Translations under genes and position numbers: made by a program | Shown: positions 29,690 to 38,882 of the stretch, in pieces | How the letters are laid out: every line of letters starts with the position of its first letter | Numbering within the stretch: position 1 is the stretch's first letter | Source: Gammaproteobacteria bacterium | Lineage (GTDB): Bacteria; Pseudomonadota; Gammaproteobacteria; Pseudomonadales; Azotimanducaceae | Assembly (NCBI GenBank): GCA_002725995.1 | Contig: PBRQ01000031.1 | Location: 1 to 45,348 of the forward strand | DNA length: 45,348 nt | Direction of reading: 5' to 3' | The notes under the pieces: model-generated | The model's database searches: none | What the model was told of the DNA's origin: nothing | The model's input: the letters and a program-made list of their open reading frames with translations, nothing else

Positions 29690-30883
29690 ATGACAGACAC
29701 GTTTAAAACAGACATCGCCGTTATCGGGGGCGGCATTTCCGGACTCTGGCTACTCAATGCCTTCAGGCAGCTGGGATTCAAATCTGTGTTACTGGAAAAG
29801 GGTGAACTCGGCAGCATGCAAACCATCGCCTCCCAGGGGATGATTCACGGTGGCATAAAGTACGCCCTTAGCGGCTTTACTACACCTGCTTCAGAAGGGA
29901 TCGCCACCATGCCAGAGGCATGGCGCAGTTGTCTGTCGGGTTCTGGCCCCATAGACCTGAGGTCGGTAAATATTCTCTCTAACGACTATTACCTGTTCTC
30001 CGATGGATCACTCAGCTCGAAGATGACGACTTTCCTCGGCAGCAAAGCGATCAGATCACGGATCAGTAAGGTTGACAGAGAGCAGTTTCCAGCACCTTTC
30101 TCGAATAGACAATTTAGCGGTTGGCTTTATCGGCTACAGGACCTGGTCGTCGAAACATCTTCATTGCTCACAAACCTGCAGAAACTAGCCGGTATGCTTA
30201 CCTATCAATGTGATGCACAGATTGTCTGCAAAAAGCCGGGGCAGGTACACTGCCTGTCCCTGGGTGATGGGCTGAACCTTGAAGCCCGCCTCTACGTGCT
30301 TGCCGCTGGCGCCGGTAATGCTAGGCTACTGCATGCAAGTGGTAATGATACCATCAGCATGCAACAGCGCCCCCTTCATCAGGTAATGGTCAGCAGCGAG
30401 AACCTGCCCGCGGTATTTGCTCATGCCGTAGGACTTGCTTCCGCAGATAAACCAAGGGTAACCATAACTACTCACCACGCCAGGAATGGAAGACCCGTAT
30501 GGTACATTGGTGGCAATCTCGCCGAGACAGGCGTAGACCGGAGTGAAGGAGAACAGATTGACCAGGCAAGAAGAGAAATGGCTTCCCTGTTTCCCTGGAT
30601 AGATTTTGTGAATGCGAAGTGGGCAACCCATAGAGTCGACAGAGCCGAACCTGCCAGCCAGGAACATACAAGGCCCGACCACCCCTACTACCGGCTGCAG
30701 CAAAACCTGCTGGTATGCTGGCCAACAAAGCTGACCCTGATACCTGCCATGGCGAAAGAAATCTGTGCTGAACTGCCACAATGGATCTCACCAGCGGTTT
30801 CAAATCAACGGGAGGATCTGGATTTGTTAGAAGGTCTACCAATTGCCGAAGTATCTGCAGCACCATGGGAAACAGCATTTTGA
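29690..30883 (+). CDS. FAD-dependent oxidoreductase, DAO/GlpD-like
   Basis: This 397-aa protein opens with the dinucleotide-binding motif VIGGGISGLWLLNAF and the acidic strand end SVLLEKGELG, then SQGMIHGGIKYALSG, typical of glycerol-3-phosphate dehydrogenase and D-amino-acid oxidase relatives. A second FAD element (LYVLAAGAGNARLL) follows. The substrate is unknown. It overlaps the following aldo/keto reductase gene by 19 bases, and the same pair stands near waaA in Pseudomonas, so the two probably act together. The N-terminus leaves no room for a later start. Confidence 0.82.
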   Translation: MTDTFKTDIAVIGGGISGLWLLNAFRQLGFKSVLLEKGELGSMQTIASQGMIHGGIKYALSGFTTPASEGIATMPEAWRSCLSGSGPIDLRSVNILSNDYYLFSDGSLSSKMTTFLGSKAIRSRISKVDREQFPAPFSNRQFSGWLYRLQDLVVETSSLLTNLQKLAGMLTYQCDAQIVCKKPGQVHCLSLGDGLNLEARLYVLAAGAGNARLLHASGNDTISMQQRPLHQVMVSSENLPAVFAHAVGLASADKPRVTITTHHARNGRPVWYIGGNLAETGVDRSEGEQIDQARREMASLFPWIDFVNAKWATHRVDRAEPASQEHTRPDHPYYRLQQNLLVCWPTKLTLIPAMAKEICAELPQWISPAVSNQREDLDLLEGLPIAEVSAAPWETAF

Positions 30884-31665
30884 CCAGCTTTTCCCTCTCT
30901 GATCGACGCCAGCTGGGGCAATCGGATATTCAGGTTTCCCCCCTTGGCCTTGGTACAACCAAATTCGGCAGAAATACGGATGTGAAGTATCCACAGTCCT
31001 TTGACATTCCAGACGAAAAACACCTGGATTCTTTCCTTAAACTTGCTGCGGATCTCGGCATCAACCTTCTGGATACAGCCCCTGCCTATGGGGACAGTGA
31101 GGAAAAACTGGGTCGCCTGCTGCGCGGCACCCGGCAGGACTGGATTATTTCCACCAAGGTCGGCGAACGTTATATCGATGGCAAATCCAGCTTCGACTTT
31201 TCCACTCACTCAATAAGGCACAGTATTGAGTCGAGCCTGACGAAACTCCGTACGGACTACCTCGATATTGTCCTGATCCATTGCGATAAAGAAGACCACG
31301 AGATACTGCAACAGGGTGATGCCGTAGCGGAATTGATGCGGCTTCGTGACATGGGCACAATTCGCTGTATCGGTGCCTCATCCAAGACTAGAGCCGGAGG
31401 ACTACTGGCACTGGAGGAACTGGACCTGATAATGATCAGCTATAGTCCCGATGACCGATCACAGCAGCAACTGCTCCAAGACGCAGCGGCAAAAAACAAA
31501 GGTGTGATTGTTAAAAAGGCTTTGGCCAGCGGCCATGCGGCAAATATCCAGAGTAATCTTGAATTCATTCTAAAGGCGCGCGCTATCAGTTCAGCTGTTG
31601 TCGGCACCATCAGTGAGGATCACCTCAGACAAAACGTTCACTACGCCATCTCAGCTATTCGCTAG
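30865..31665 (+). CDS. Aldo/keto reductase family protein
   Basis: This 266-aa protein (from ATG 30865, inside the end of the FAD gene) has the aldo/keto reductase barrel: VSPLGLGTTKFG, LLDTAPAYGDSEEKLG with the Asp and Tyr of the catalytic tetrad, ISTKVGE with the Lys, and DIVLIHC with the His. The NADP-binding end IQSNLEFILKARAISSAVVG fits the family. An upstream in-frame ATG (30781) would overlap the neighbouring gene by 103 bases and adds sequence unlike the family. Substrate unknown. It converges on hldE. Confidence 0.85.
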   Translation: MGNSILTSFSLSDRRQLGQSDIQVSPLGLGTTKFGRNTDVKYPQSFDIPDEKHLDSFLKLAADLGINLLDTAPAYGDSEEKLGRLLRGTRQDWIISTKVGERYIDGKSSFDFSTHSIRHSIESSLTKLRTDYLDIVLIHCDKEDHEILQQGDAVAELMRLRDMGTIRCIGASSKTRAGGLLALEELDLIMISYSPDDRSQQQLLQDAAAKNKGVIVKKALASGHAANIQSNLEFILKARAISSAVVGTISEDHLRQNVHYAISAIR

Positions 31666-31721
31666 TTGAAGCAGTCCGGCGAGGTCGCTCTGAACGGGCC
31701 AGGCCCTTAATCTAAAAGGGG

Positions 31722-33137
31722 TCACAACTCCCTGATCTTCTCAACCAATGCACTGGTTGAACAATCTTCGATCAGTTTTAGTACCTTAACCTCCCCGCCA
31801 TAGGCCTGCACGATCTCACCACCAACCACCTGCGCAACCGAGTAGTCTCCCCCTTTTACGAGCACATCAGGCTTTAGCTTTCGCAATAAGTCTTCAGGGG
31901 TATCCTCTTCGAATCCTACGATCCAGTCAACGACCTCCAGGGCCGCTAACATACTCATACGCCTTTCGAGCGAGTTGATCGGGCGCCCCTCTCCTTTGAG
32001 CCGATGCACAGAATCATCGTCATTCACGGCGACAACAAGCAAGTCCCCCTCAGACTTCGCTTCCATAAGATACTCAACATGACCAGCATGCATGATGTCA
32101 AAGCATCCGTTGGTAAAGACTATTTTCTGACCCCTTGAACGTGCCTCATCAATTGTTATCATCAGCTGTTCTGCGGACATGATACCCCTGTCGAATCCAA
32201 GTTGGCTGGCAACTTCCATCCTGAGCTCGGGGCCGCTGACACTCGTAATTCCAAAATGGCCGACAACCAAGCCGGCCGCCAGATTGGCGAGCCCGGTGGC
32301 ATCCAGCAGTGTTTCACCGGCAGCCAGGGCCGCGGCCAGTGTTGAAATCACCGTATCTCCTGCACCAGAAACATCGTAGACCTCTCTAGTCCGCGCAGGA
32401 AAATGTACTTCTTCTGAATTCCTTCGGATCAGAGTCATTCCTTCAGAAGAGCGCGTTACCAGGATCGCCTCAAGTCCGATATCTGCAATAACCTGCTGGC
32501 ACTTGCTGACCATTTCAGTTTCAGATGACCAGGAGCCAATGGCATGTTCCAGTTCCAAAAGGTTCGGCTTGACTAGAGTCGCCCCCCGGTAGGCTCTCAA
32601 CTCCCTGAATTTAGGATCCACCATAACAGGCTTTTTCTGAGAGGTGGCCATTTGAATTATTGGCTGCACATCCGCCAGCACGCCCTTGTCGTAGTCTGAA
32701 AGTACGACGCTATCGACATCACCCAGTGAGGTGTCGAGAAGTGGGACAATGGCCTCTTTATCAATAGCAACAATATTCTCAAAATCAGCCCGAATAAGTT
32801 GTTGGTTCCTGCTAACAACCCTTAGTTTTGTTGTTGTGCTTAGATTTTCCATCTCAACAAGCTGACAGCTAATACCCGCAGCAGTCAGTTTGGATTTCAA
32901 AATTCTGCCGGCTTCATCCCTTCCAATGGCGGCAATAAGAACAGCAGTAGCACCCAGGGAGGAAATATTCAAAGCCACATTTGCCGCGGCACCGGGCCGG
33001 TCCTCTATCTCGTCTATATCAACAACCGGAATCGGTGCTTCGGCGGACACCCGCCGCGTATCGCCATGCCAATATCTGTCCAGCATGGCATCTCCTACAA
33101 CGAGAATGCGTGCATCATCAAATCGGGGAACTTTCAT
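31722..33137 (-). CDS. hldE: Bifunctional heptose 7-phosphate kinase / heptose 1-phosphate adenylyltransferase
   Basis: This 471-aa enzyme makes ADP-heptose for the lipopolysaccharide inner core. The N-terminal ribokinase-like domain (about 1-315) has DRPGAAANVALNISSLG and DVSGAGDTV with the catalytic Asp261. The C-terminal nucleotidyltransferase domain (about 335-471) has FTNGCFDIMHAGHVEYL with the HxGH motif at 350-353 and RPINSLERR. Length and fusion are as in E. coli and Pseudomonas. It is divergent from an acyltransferase gene. Confidence 0.97.
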   Translation of the reverse strand: MKVPRFDDARILVVGDAMLDRYWHGDTRRVSAEAPIPVVDIDEIEDRPGAAANVALNISSLGATAVLIAAIGRDEAGRILKSKLTAAGISCQLVEMENLSTTTKLRVVSRNQQLIRADFENIVAIDKEAIVPLLDTSLGDVDSVVLSDYDKGVLADVQPIIQMATSQKKPVMVDPKFRELRAYRGATLVKPNLLELEHAIGSWSSETEMVSKCQQVIADIGLEAILVTRSSEGMTLIRRNSEEVHFPARTREVYDVSGAGDTVISTLAAALAAGETLLDATGLANLAAGLVVGHFGITSVSGPELRMEVASQLGFDRGIMSAEQLMITIDEARSRGQKIVFTNGCFDIMHAGHVEYLMEAKSEGDLLVVAVNDDDSVHRLKGEGRPINSLERRMSMLAALEVVDWIVGFEEDTPEDLLRKLKPDVLVKGGDYSVAQVVGGEIVQAYGGEVKVLKLIEDCSTSALVEKIREL

Positions 33138-33275
33138 TTAGCCGCCTTTTCCAATTGTGCAAATAGTATCACAACCATCTGACTCTCCGACCTGACTGCG
33201 CCAGTGAACGAAGAAGTCTTCGTGCCGGGAAGCAAAAACGATGTAATATTCAGCTCCGTAAGAGATTTTACTACA

Positions 33276-34196
33276 ATGAACGTCGCACCAAGGATTTTCC
33301 AACCTCAGTTTCTGTATCCAAAATTCTGGCCTACCTGGCTTGGTATTGGTCTGATTTGGCTGGTAACGTATCTGCCATACCGGGCTCGTACCACTGCTGG
33401 TTCTCTTCTCGGCATGCTGGGCTATTACATTGCTACTCAACGCCGGCATGTCGTCGATGTAAATTTCCGCCTCTGCTTTCCTGAAATGAAGGACGCCGCG
33501 CGTAACCAGTTGATACGAAAAACCTTTCGCTCCACTGGAATCAGCCTGATTGAAACCGCCGTTGTGTGGCTCCGCGACCCTGCCGAATTCCGCCACCTGG
33601 TGACAGTTTCAGGACTCGAGAATCTAAAACGCGCACAGGATGAAGGTCGAGGCGTCATTCTCCTCGGCATGCATCTTGGGACACTGGACTTCTGCGGTGC
33701 TGTCCTGTCCACCTACATCGGTTTTGATGTCATGTATCGCAGGAACAAGAATGAATTGCTGGAAATGATCATGACCAGAGGGCGGGTTAAAAACTATCCA
33801 AAGGCAATTCAAAGGGACGATGTCCGGGCGGTGGTAAAGCGACTGAAGCAGGGCCAGATAGTTTGGTACGGTCCAGACCAGGACTACGGCAGTAAACATT
33901 CTGTATTCGCGCCCTTTTTTGCGACTGAAGCAGCCTCTATTACTGCACTTGGCAGAATAGCACGAATGACAGGTTCACCCCTTGTGCCCTTTTCACACCA
34001 TCGAAAAGCTGATAGCACCGGATACGAGATTGTCCTGGGCGAACCCCTCGAAAACTATCCAGGCGAAGATAAAGTTGAAAATGCAACGCGTATCAACCAG
34101 ATTGTCGAGAAAGCCATAGAAAGAAGCCCCGAGCAATACTGGTGGATACACAGGAGATTCAAAACACAGCCCGACGGTAAGAAGAGGCTCTACTAG
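33276..34196 (+). CDS. LpxL/LpxM-type lipid A acyltransferase family protein
   Basis: This 306-aa protein starts best at ATG 33276 (MNVAPRIFQPQFLYPKFWP); an earlier in-frame ATG at 33204 adds 24 unlike residues. A hydrophobic segment (WLGIGLIWLVTYLPY) anchors it in the inner membrane. The catalytic HX4D motif is HLGTLD within ILLGMHLGTLDFCGA, followed by MYRRNKN and WYGPDQDYG, all diagnostic of the lipid A late acyltransferases. Which acyl position it serves cannot be told. It lies between hldE and a glycan cluster, consistent with lipopolysaccharide assembly. Confidence 0.9.
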   Translation: MNVAPRIFQPQFLYPKFWPTWLGIGLIWLVTYLPYRARTTAGSLLGMLGYYIATQRRHVVDVNFRLCFPEMKDAARNQLIRKTFRSTGISLIETAVVWLRDPAEFRHLVTVSGLENLKRAQDEGRGVILLGMHLGTLDFCGAVLSTYIGFDVMYRRNKNELLEMIMTRGRVKNYPKAIQRDDVRAVVKRLKQGQIVWYGPDQDYGSKHSVFAPFFATEAASITALGRIARMTGSPLVPFSHHRKADSTGYEIVLGEPLENYPGEDKVENATRINQIVEKAIERSPEQYWWIHRRFKTQPDGKKRLY

Positions 34197-34205
34197 AAGC
34201 ATGCA

Positions 34206-34237
34206 GGAAGCTCCTCAAGCAGGAGAAATAAGCTTCC
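34206..34237. terminator. Inverted repeats between convergent acyltransferase and glycosyltransferase genes
   Basis: GGAAGCT (34206-34212) pairs with AGCTTCC (34231-34237), and inside it CTCCT (34211-34215) pairs with AGGAG (34221-34225). The structure covers the stop of the minus-strand gene. It may stop transcription in both directions, though no T tract is seen. Confidence 0.35.
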
Positions 34238-35195
34238 GCGATGTAAGGACTTCGGTGATCGAGTCAAGCACGGTCGTTGAGGAGTAGAGCTGCAACATAC
34301 GCCGACGCCCGGCTGAACCAAGGCGCTTCCGCTCACTCTCATTTCCTGAGAGCAATTCTATCGCCTGCAACCAGTCATCAAACGTATCTGCTAGTAGGCC
34401 GGTTTCATCTTGCACCACAACTTCTCTGTTAGCGCCAGAATTTGAACTGATCACTGGCAGCCCAGCCGCCATGTACTGGATGACCTTTAAGGCACATTTA
34501 CCTCTCGTCCATGGATTGTCAGTCATTGGCGCAATGCCAATATGCGCACTGACAAGCTGGTTTGCTTCCGACTCTAAAGACCAGGCAACATTGACTACGC
34601 TCATGTTTTCAAGATGAAAATCGAAGTCTGCAATCACCTTAAGAATAATGTTAGGGAATCGGGCGCCCACTTCCTCAAGAATCTGCCGATGTTGTTCCAG
34701 ATATTTTCTGGTGGAACTGCTACCAATCCAAACCAGGGTACACCCCGGCTCCTTTTCAATATCCAAATTAAATGGTTCTTCATCAACTGCCGTCGGTACA
34801 ACTACCTTGTCAACATCACCACATTGCGTAGCAAGATACCCATTGCCGGCTAATACCAGAGAAGAAGACGCGAGCATTCCGCGAAACTTTCTCATTCTGC
34901 TGGCGGATGATCCACCGTTGCTTCTACAAAAAATGGCATCATCAAAATCAAAGACAATATTTTTACAGCGGCGCTTTAGGGCCCTGGTGAACCAGGGGGC
35001 AAACAACTTTCTCTGAACAAAGAGCAACTGTGCGTCACTCGCCTGTGACAATAGCCGACACTTTGCTGCGATTCCATCTAATTCATCACACAGGCTGGTC
35101 TCAATCTTCAGATTCTGAAAATGAGAAAGCACCGGCATCATCCTGTAACGAGCTGCCGGATCTTCTCGGCCCTTGGTAATAAACAGAACTTTCAC
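34215..35195 (-). CDS. Glycosyltransferase, group 1 (GT4-like)
   Basis: This 326-aa GT-B fold protein has a weak N-terminal half (VLFITKGREDPAARYRM; IVFDFDDAIF) and a clear C-terminal half (VWIGSSSTRKYL; CALKVIQYMAAGLPVISSNSGANREVVVQDETGLLADT), with the usual Glu replaced in the E-x7-E element. It is the last of a minus-strand unit with a methyltransferase (3-bp gap), a second glycosyltransferase and a carbamoyltransferase. By context it probably decorates lipopolysaccharide core or a related surface glycan. Donor and acceptor are unknown. Confidence 0.82.
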   Translation of the reverse strand: MKVLFITKGREDPAARYRMMPVLSHFQNLKIETSLCDELDGIAAKCRLLSQASDAQLLFVQRKLFAPWFTRALKRRCKNIVFDFDDAIFCRSNGGSSASRMRKFRGMLASSSLVLAGNGYLATQCGDVDKVVVPTAVDEEPFNLDIEKEPGCTLVWIGSSSTRKYLEQHRQILEEVGARFPNIILKVIADFDFHLENMSVVNVAWSLESEANQLVSAHIGIAPMTDNPWTRGKCALKVIQYMAAGLPVISSNSGANREVVVQDETGLLADTFDDWLQAIELLSGNESERKRLGSAGRRRMLQLYSSTTVLDSITEVLTSRKLISPA

Positions 35196-35198
35196 AGC

Positions 35199-35825
35199 CT
35201 AGGGTTTCCTGCCTATAACCATTATCTGGTGGGCAAAATCGATACCAAGAACCCTAAATAGCGGGTACATCAATACGCGCTTGATCAGCTTTTTGGCAAC
35301 CGAATCGTTGTAAAGCCGGAAAATGGCGGTCGTCTCATAGCCGCATAGCTGCAGCAGACCACCGAGCTCATCGTAACAAAAGGGGGTGCGATGGGTTGCG
35401 TCACGAAGAAAATCAGGGGGGTAATAGATGTTAGGCGTTGTTATCGCGATCTGACCTCCCTTTACATTTGAATCAAAACACTTACAGAGCAGTTGCTGGG
35501 CCTCGTCCAGCTCAAGGTGCTCAATCATTTCGAAAGCACAGATAAGATCAAACTCTCCGGTAACCGACTCTATGTCGCTGAAATCATGATCATGATGCGG
35601 ATCCAGGTCACAGGATGAATATTTGAAGTGACCCCAGTAGCTTTCCATTTTGTTCTTGAGCCGCCGGTCCCCTGCACCGATTTCAAGAACCGAAACAAAC
35701 TCTTGCCCCAGTGTCCTCAATACCTCATGGTAGCGCCTCGCTATCGGGACCTGCCATATGGTTCCAAAACGTTTAGCAACGTTCCGACGTTGCTCATACA
35801 GCCGGCTCCAGTCAATAGTGCTCAC
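35199..35825 (-). CDS. Class I SAM-dependent methyltransferase
   Basis: This 208-aa protein has motif I VLEIGAGDRRLKNKM, an acidic SSCDLDPHHDHDFSD strand, FDLICAFEMIEHLELDEAQ and GGQIAITTPNIYYPPDFLRD, matching the Methyltransf_11/23 group that modifies sugars or lipids. It begins with GTG overlapping the stop of the upstream glycosyltransferase by one base (TAGTG), so the two are translationally coupled. A glycan substrate is inferred from the operon. Confidence 0.85.
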   Translation of the reverse strand: MSTIDWSRLYEQRRNVAKRFGTIWQVPIARRYHEVLRTLGQEFVSVLEIGAGDRRLKNKMESYWGHFKYSSCDLDPHHDHDFSDIESVTGEFDLICAFEMIEHLELDEAQQLLCKCFDSNVKGGQIAITTPNIYYPPDFLRDATHRTPFCYDELGGLLQLCGYETTAIFRLYNDSVAKKLIKRVLMYPLFRVLGIDFAHQIMVIGRKP

Positions 35826-36979
35826 TACAGATCTCCATAACCTTCAAAGAGCAAAAGTGCATGAAGTTTTTGCACCATCCGCTCCTCAGTGTATTGATCA
35901 AACAGCCTGGATTTAGCCAAAGATTGCAGCTCCTGTCGCTCCCCGGGCTTCATATTTTTCATTACTTTCATTTGCTGCGCCAGCGCCTGCGCATTTTCAT
36001 CTTCAAATAGTAACCCGGCCGCGCCAACGACTTCCTTGGGACCACTCGCATTCGTGCAAATAACTGGGACCTCCGCAAGCATGGCCTCCAGCAGCACAAC
36101 GCCGAACGCCTCTCGTGCACTGGACACAAATAGAAAGGTGTCAAAGGCACGAAAAATACGCCAGGCATGGTCCACCTTGCCGGCAAAAATGACACTCCCA
36201 GCGATGCCAAGGTCCTGGGAGAGTAATACTAGGCGCGAATACTCTGCTCCTTCACCTACAATCACCAGGCAGTCACCCGGTACAGCTACTTCTGCATAGG
36301 CAGAAAGCAAAAGATCATGATTTTTCCATGCAACAAGGCGACCGACGATGCCAAAACAAAAGGTATTTTGGGGTACCCCGAGAGCTTCCCTTGCTTCTTC
36401 CCGGCTTAGCAGTTCACTCTCTACTTTTGGATCAATTGCATTCCCCAGTTTGTGTACCCGCTCCTGGTCTGCGAGAGACGGGCAGCAACTCAGGATATCC
36501 TGGCGGACGGAATCCGACACCGCCACAAGGTGAATGTTCCGGCGCAAGCGAGTTACGAACAACGCCCGCATTCGACGTTTGAACACACCATGATCATGAG
36601 TAACTCCCAACAATACAGCAATGGGGAAAAAGCAGCTCAATATTCCTGTCAGATATATTGCTTTGTATCGGTGGGCAATCACTATGTCGTAGTGATGTTC
36701 GCTGAAAAGCCTTGCCATGCGAAACAGCAGGGCCAGCTTTAGCCCCTTCAGTGACCCTGCTCGCTGCTCAAAAAAAAGCACCGCGTCACCTCCTGTTGCC
36801 TGGGCTACGGATGGATCTTCAGGGCCTTGCAAATAGAGCGTCGTTACATGTGAATTGGGGAAGGCCTCGCTATATTGATGACAAATACCCTGGAAAGGGC
36901 CCTTATAGTCATGACATACCTGCAGAACCCTTAATGTTTTAACCTGATCAGATTTTGACATTGGAGTGGCCTGGCCCAT
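35825..36979 (-). CDS. Glycosyltransferase, GT4 family
   Basis: This 384-aa GT-B protein shows the donor-binding half well: FGIVGRLVAWKNHDLLLSAY, LVIVGEGAEY, VIFAGKVDHAWRIFRAFDTF and the E-x7-E region SSAREAFGVVLLEAMLAEVP. That is typical of GT4 retaining transferases. The N-terminal acceptor half is variable. The start follows the carbamoyltransferase stop by one base (TGAGATG), so it is coupled to it. Met7 is a possible alternative start. Likely role is transfer of a hexose or heptose to a surface glycan. Confidence 0.88.
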   Translation of the reverse strand: MGQATPMSKSDQVKTLRVLQVCHDYKGPFQGICHQYSEAFPNSHVTTLYLQGPEDPSVAQATGGDAVLFFEQRAGSLKGLKLALLFRMARLFSEHHYDIVIAHRYKAIYLTGILSCFFPIAVLLGVTHDHGVFKRRMRALFVTRLRRNIHLVAVSDSVRQDILSCCPSLADQERVHKLGNAIDPKVESELLSREEAREALGVPQNTFCFGIVGRLVAWKNHDLLLSAYAEVAVPGDCLVIVGEGAEYSRLVLLSQDLGIAGSVIFAGKVDHAWRIFRAFDTFLFVSSAREAFGVVLLEAMLAEVPVICTNASGPKEVVGAAGLLFEDENAQALAQQMKVMKNMKPGERQELQSLAKSRLFDQYTEERMVQKLHALLLFEGYGDL

Positions 36980-36980
36980 C

Positions 36981-38717
36981 TCAGGCGGTCTGCTTTGTCA
37001 CCAGTAGGTCTTCAAGCAACAGGAATTGAAGGTCTGAGCCAAAAAACATATTGAGCGCATCCGTCGGCGAGCAAACCACCGGTTCACCGCGTCGATTCAT
37101 AGACGTATTCAATACCACCCCATTTCCGGTTAATTTCTCCATTTCTTTTAGTAAAGCATAGTACCTTGGGTTCGTTTCTTCGCTAACTATTTGCACCCGC
37201 GAAGTTCCATCCTCATGAATAACCTCTGGTACCCGCTGTTTCCACTCCTCAGATACATTGAATGTGATCGTCATAAAGGGGGCCGCATGGTCCGTCTGAA
37301 TCATATCCTGCGCAATGGTATCAAGAATACTCGGACAAAACGGTCGCCACCGCTCACGGAACTTGATCTGTTCGTTGATCTTGTCAGCTATACCGCTATG
37401 ACTGGGACAGCCCAGTATGCTTCTGCCACCAAGCGCGCGCGGGCCAAACTCCATGCGCCCCTGGCACCAGGCCAACGGATTTCCAGCTGCAAGTATCTCT
37501 GCTGCGCGGCCAGGAACATCATCTATTCGTTCAAACACCGGTTTGTCCTCGTGCTTGCTGCAGGCTTCAATACATTCCTCGGTTGTGTATTCTGGCCCGA
37601 GGTATACATGCTTCATGGTTTCCGGGGGAACTGAACGCCTCCAGCTTGCATAGGAAGCGGCACCAACAGCGGTACCGGCATCACTGGCTGCAGGTTGCAC
37701 AAAGAGCTCCTCTACATAAGGCAGCTCCAGTATCTTCTGGTTCAGTTTAACGTTGAGCGCGCCTCCACCGGAAAACACTAATTTGCCCGTTTCTTTCAAT
37801 ATATCTCCGAGATAGACATCGATAAGCCGCAACGAAGTATCTTCAAATAACTTCTGAATGGAAGCGGCATAGTGAATATATGGATCATCGGCTATGTCGC
37901 CCTCGCGCCTGGGCCCTAACCAATCGATCAATTTCTGACTGAAATAGTACCCCTTTCGGCCTTCCTTATAGCGCCGAAGCCCAACAGTATTCACGAGTTC
38001 CGTATTGACCTTGATGTTCCTGCCATCACATTCGATCAGCCGCGACAAATCATAGCGGCTCGGATCTCCGTAGGGCGCCATCCCCATGACCTTGTACTCA
38101 CCATCAAGCATTTCAAAACCCAGATATTCGGTCACGGAGGCATAGAGCTGGCCAAGGGAATCAGGATCATAAAACTCCTTTATCTTGTGTATTTCTCCTT
38201 TTTCGCCATACCCAAAGAAGGTGGTGGCGTATTCTCCCTTGCCATCTATACCCAGTATTGCAGTTTTTTCCTTGATGCCACTCAGGTGGTAGGCGCTGCT
38301 GGCATGGGCAAGGTGGTGCTCAACCGCATCGAACTCGATGCCATTCCAATCAATGCCGATTTCTTCAAGCAGGCCACGAACACGTTTCACATTTCTTCGG
38401 TAACGCCGATTACCGTTGAAAATTGCTTCCAGGGACCGCTCGGGTGCATACCAGTAACGCTTGGCAAAATGCCATCGTGCGCCGGACAGGAGGCTCACCT
38501 TGGCGTAAGGAAATGCGACTACGTCTATGTCATTTGGCTTCAGACCAGCATACTGAAGACAGAATCTCGCTGCCTCGACTGGCATCTTGTTTTTGGCATG
38601 TTTGTCGCGGGTAAAACGTTCTTCCTCGGCAGCTGCGATCAGCTTTCCATCAATATAGATGGCTGCGGAAGGGTCATGGGTCAAGGCACCCGACAAGCCA
38701 AGTACTTTCAGTGACAA
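36981..38717 (-). CDS. NodU/CmcH/WapO-family carbamoyltransferase
   Basis: This 578-aa protein has the carbamoyltransferase fold: LGLSGALTHDPSAAIYIDGK, AAEEERFTRDKHAK, the metal-binding HHLAHASSAYHLSG, ILGIDGKGEYATTF, the YrdC-like C-terminal half with GPRALGGRSILG, FRERWRPFCPS and NTSMNRRGEPVV. The family moves carbamoyl phosphate onto a sugar or antibiotic hydroxyl. It leads a four-gene unit with two glycosyltransferases and a methyltransferase, close to waaA and hldE. In P. aeruginosa a related enzyme (WapO) carbamoylates core heptose, so that role is the best guess. NodU-type nodulation is unlikely here. Confidence 0.88.
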   Translation of the reverse strand: MSLKVLGLSGALTHDPSAAIYIDGKLIAAAEEERFTRDKHAKNKMPVEAARFCLQYAGLKPNDIDVVAFPYAKVSLLSGARWHFAKRYWYAPERSLEAIFNGNRRYRRNVKRVRGLLEEIGIDWNGIEFDAVEHHLAHASSAYHLSGIKEKTAILGIDGKGEYATTFFGYGEKGEIHKIKEFYDPDSLGQLYASVTEYLGFEMLDGEYKVMGMAPYGDPSRYDLSRLIECDGRNIKVNTELVNTVGLRRYKEGRKGYYFSQKLIDWLGPRREGDIADDPYIHYAASIQKLFEDTSLRLIDVYLGDILKETGKLVFSGGGALNVKLNQKILELPYVEELFVQPAASDAGTAVGAASYASWRRSVPPETMKHVYLGPEYTTEECIEACSKHEDKPVFERIDDVPGRAAEILAAGNPLAWCQGRMEFGPRALGGRSILGCPSHSGIADKINEQIKFRERWRPFCPSILDTIAQDMIQTDHAAPFMTITFNVSEEWKQRVPEVIHEDGTSRVQIVSEETNPRYYALLKEMEKLTGNGVVLNTSMNRRGEPVVCSPTDALNMFFGSDLQFLLLEDLLVTKQTA

Positions 38718-38846
38718 GTGAACAACTCTATGAATTTACAAAGATCCGTATTCTACCTGATTGAGCGCTGACCATTGTGAAAATCTCTCTACACTTTGCG
38801 GATGTTTTGCGGGAGATTGATCCAGTCAGATTGCAGACAAACAACA

Positions 38847-38852
38847 TATAAT
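38847..38852 (+). promoter_or_regulatory. Probable -10 element of the flavin-fold gene
   Basis: A perfect TATAAT would start RNA near 38859, about 24 bases before ATG 38883. No -35 hexamer stands at 16-18 bp. Confidence 0.45.
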
Positions 38853-38882
38853 ACAAAAGACATCCATGTGGGAAGTTTCGAA

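Noticed and set aside
36981..38717. Nodulation protein NodU
   Set aside because: The family match is real, but the neighbours are lipopolysaccharide-type genes and no nod genes are present.
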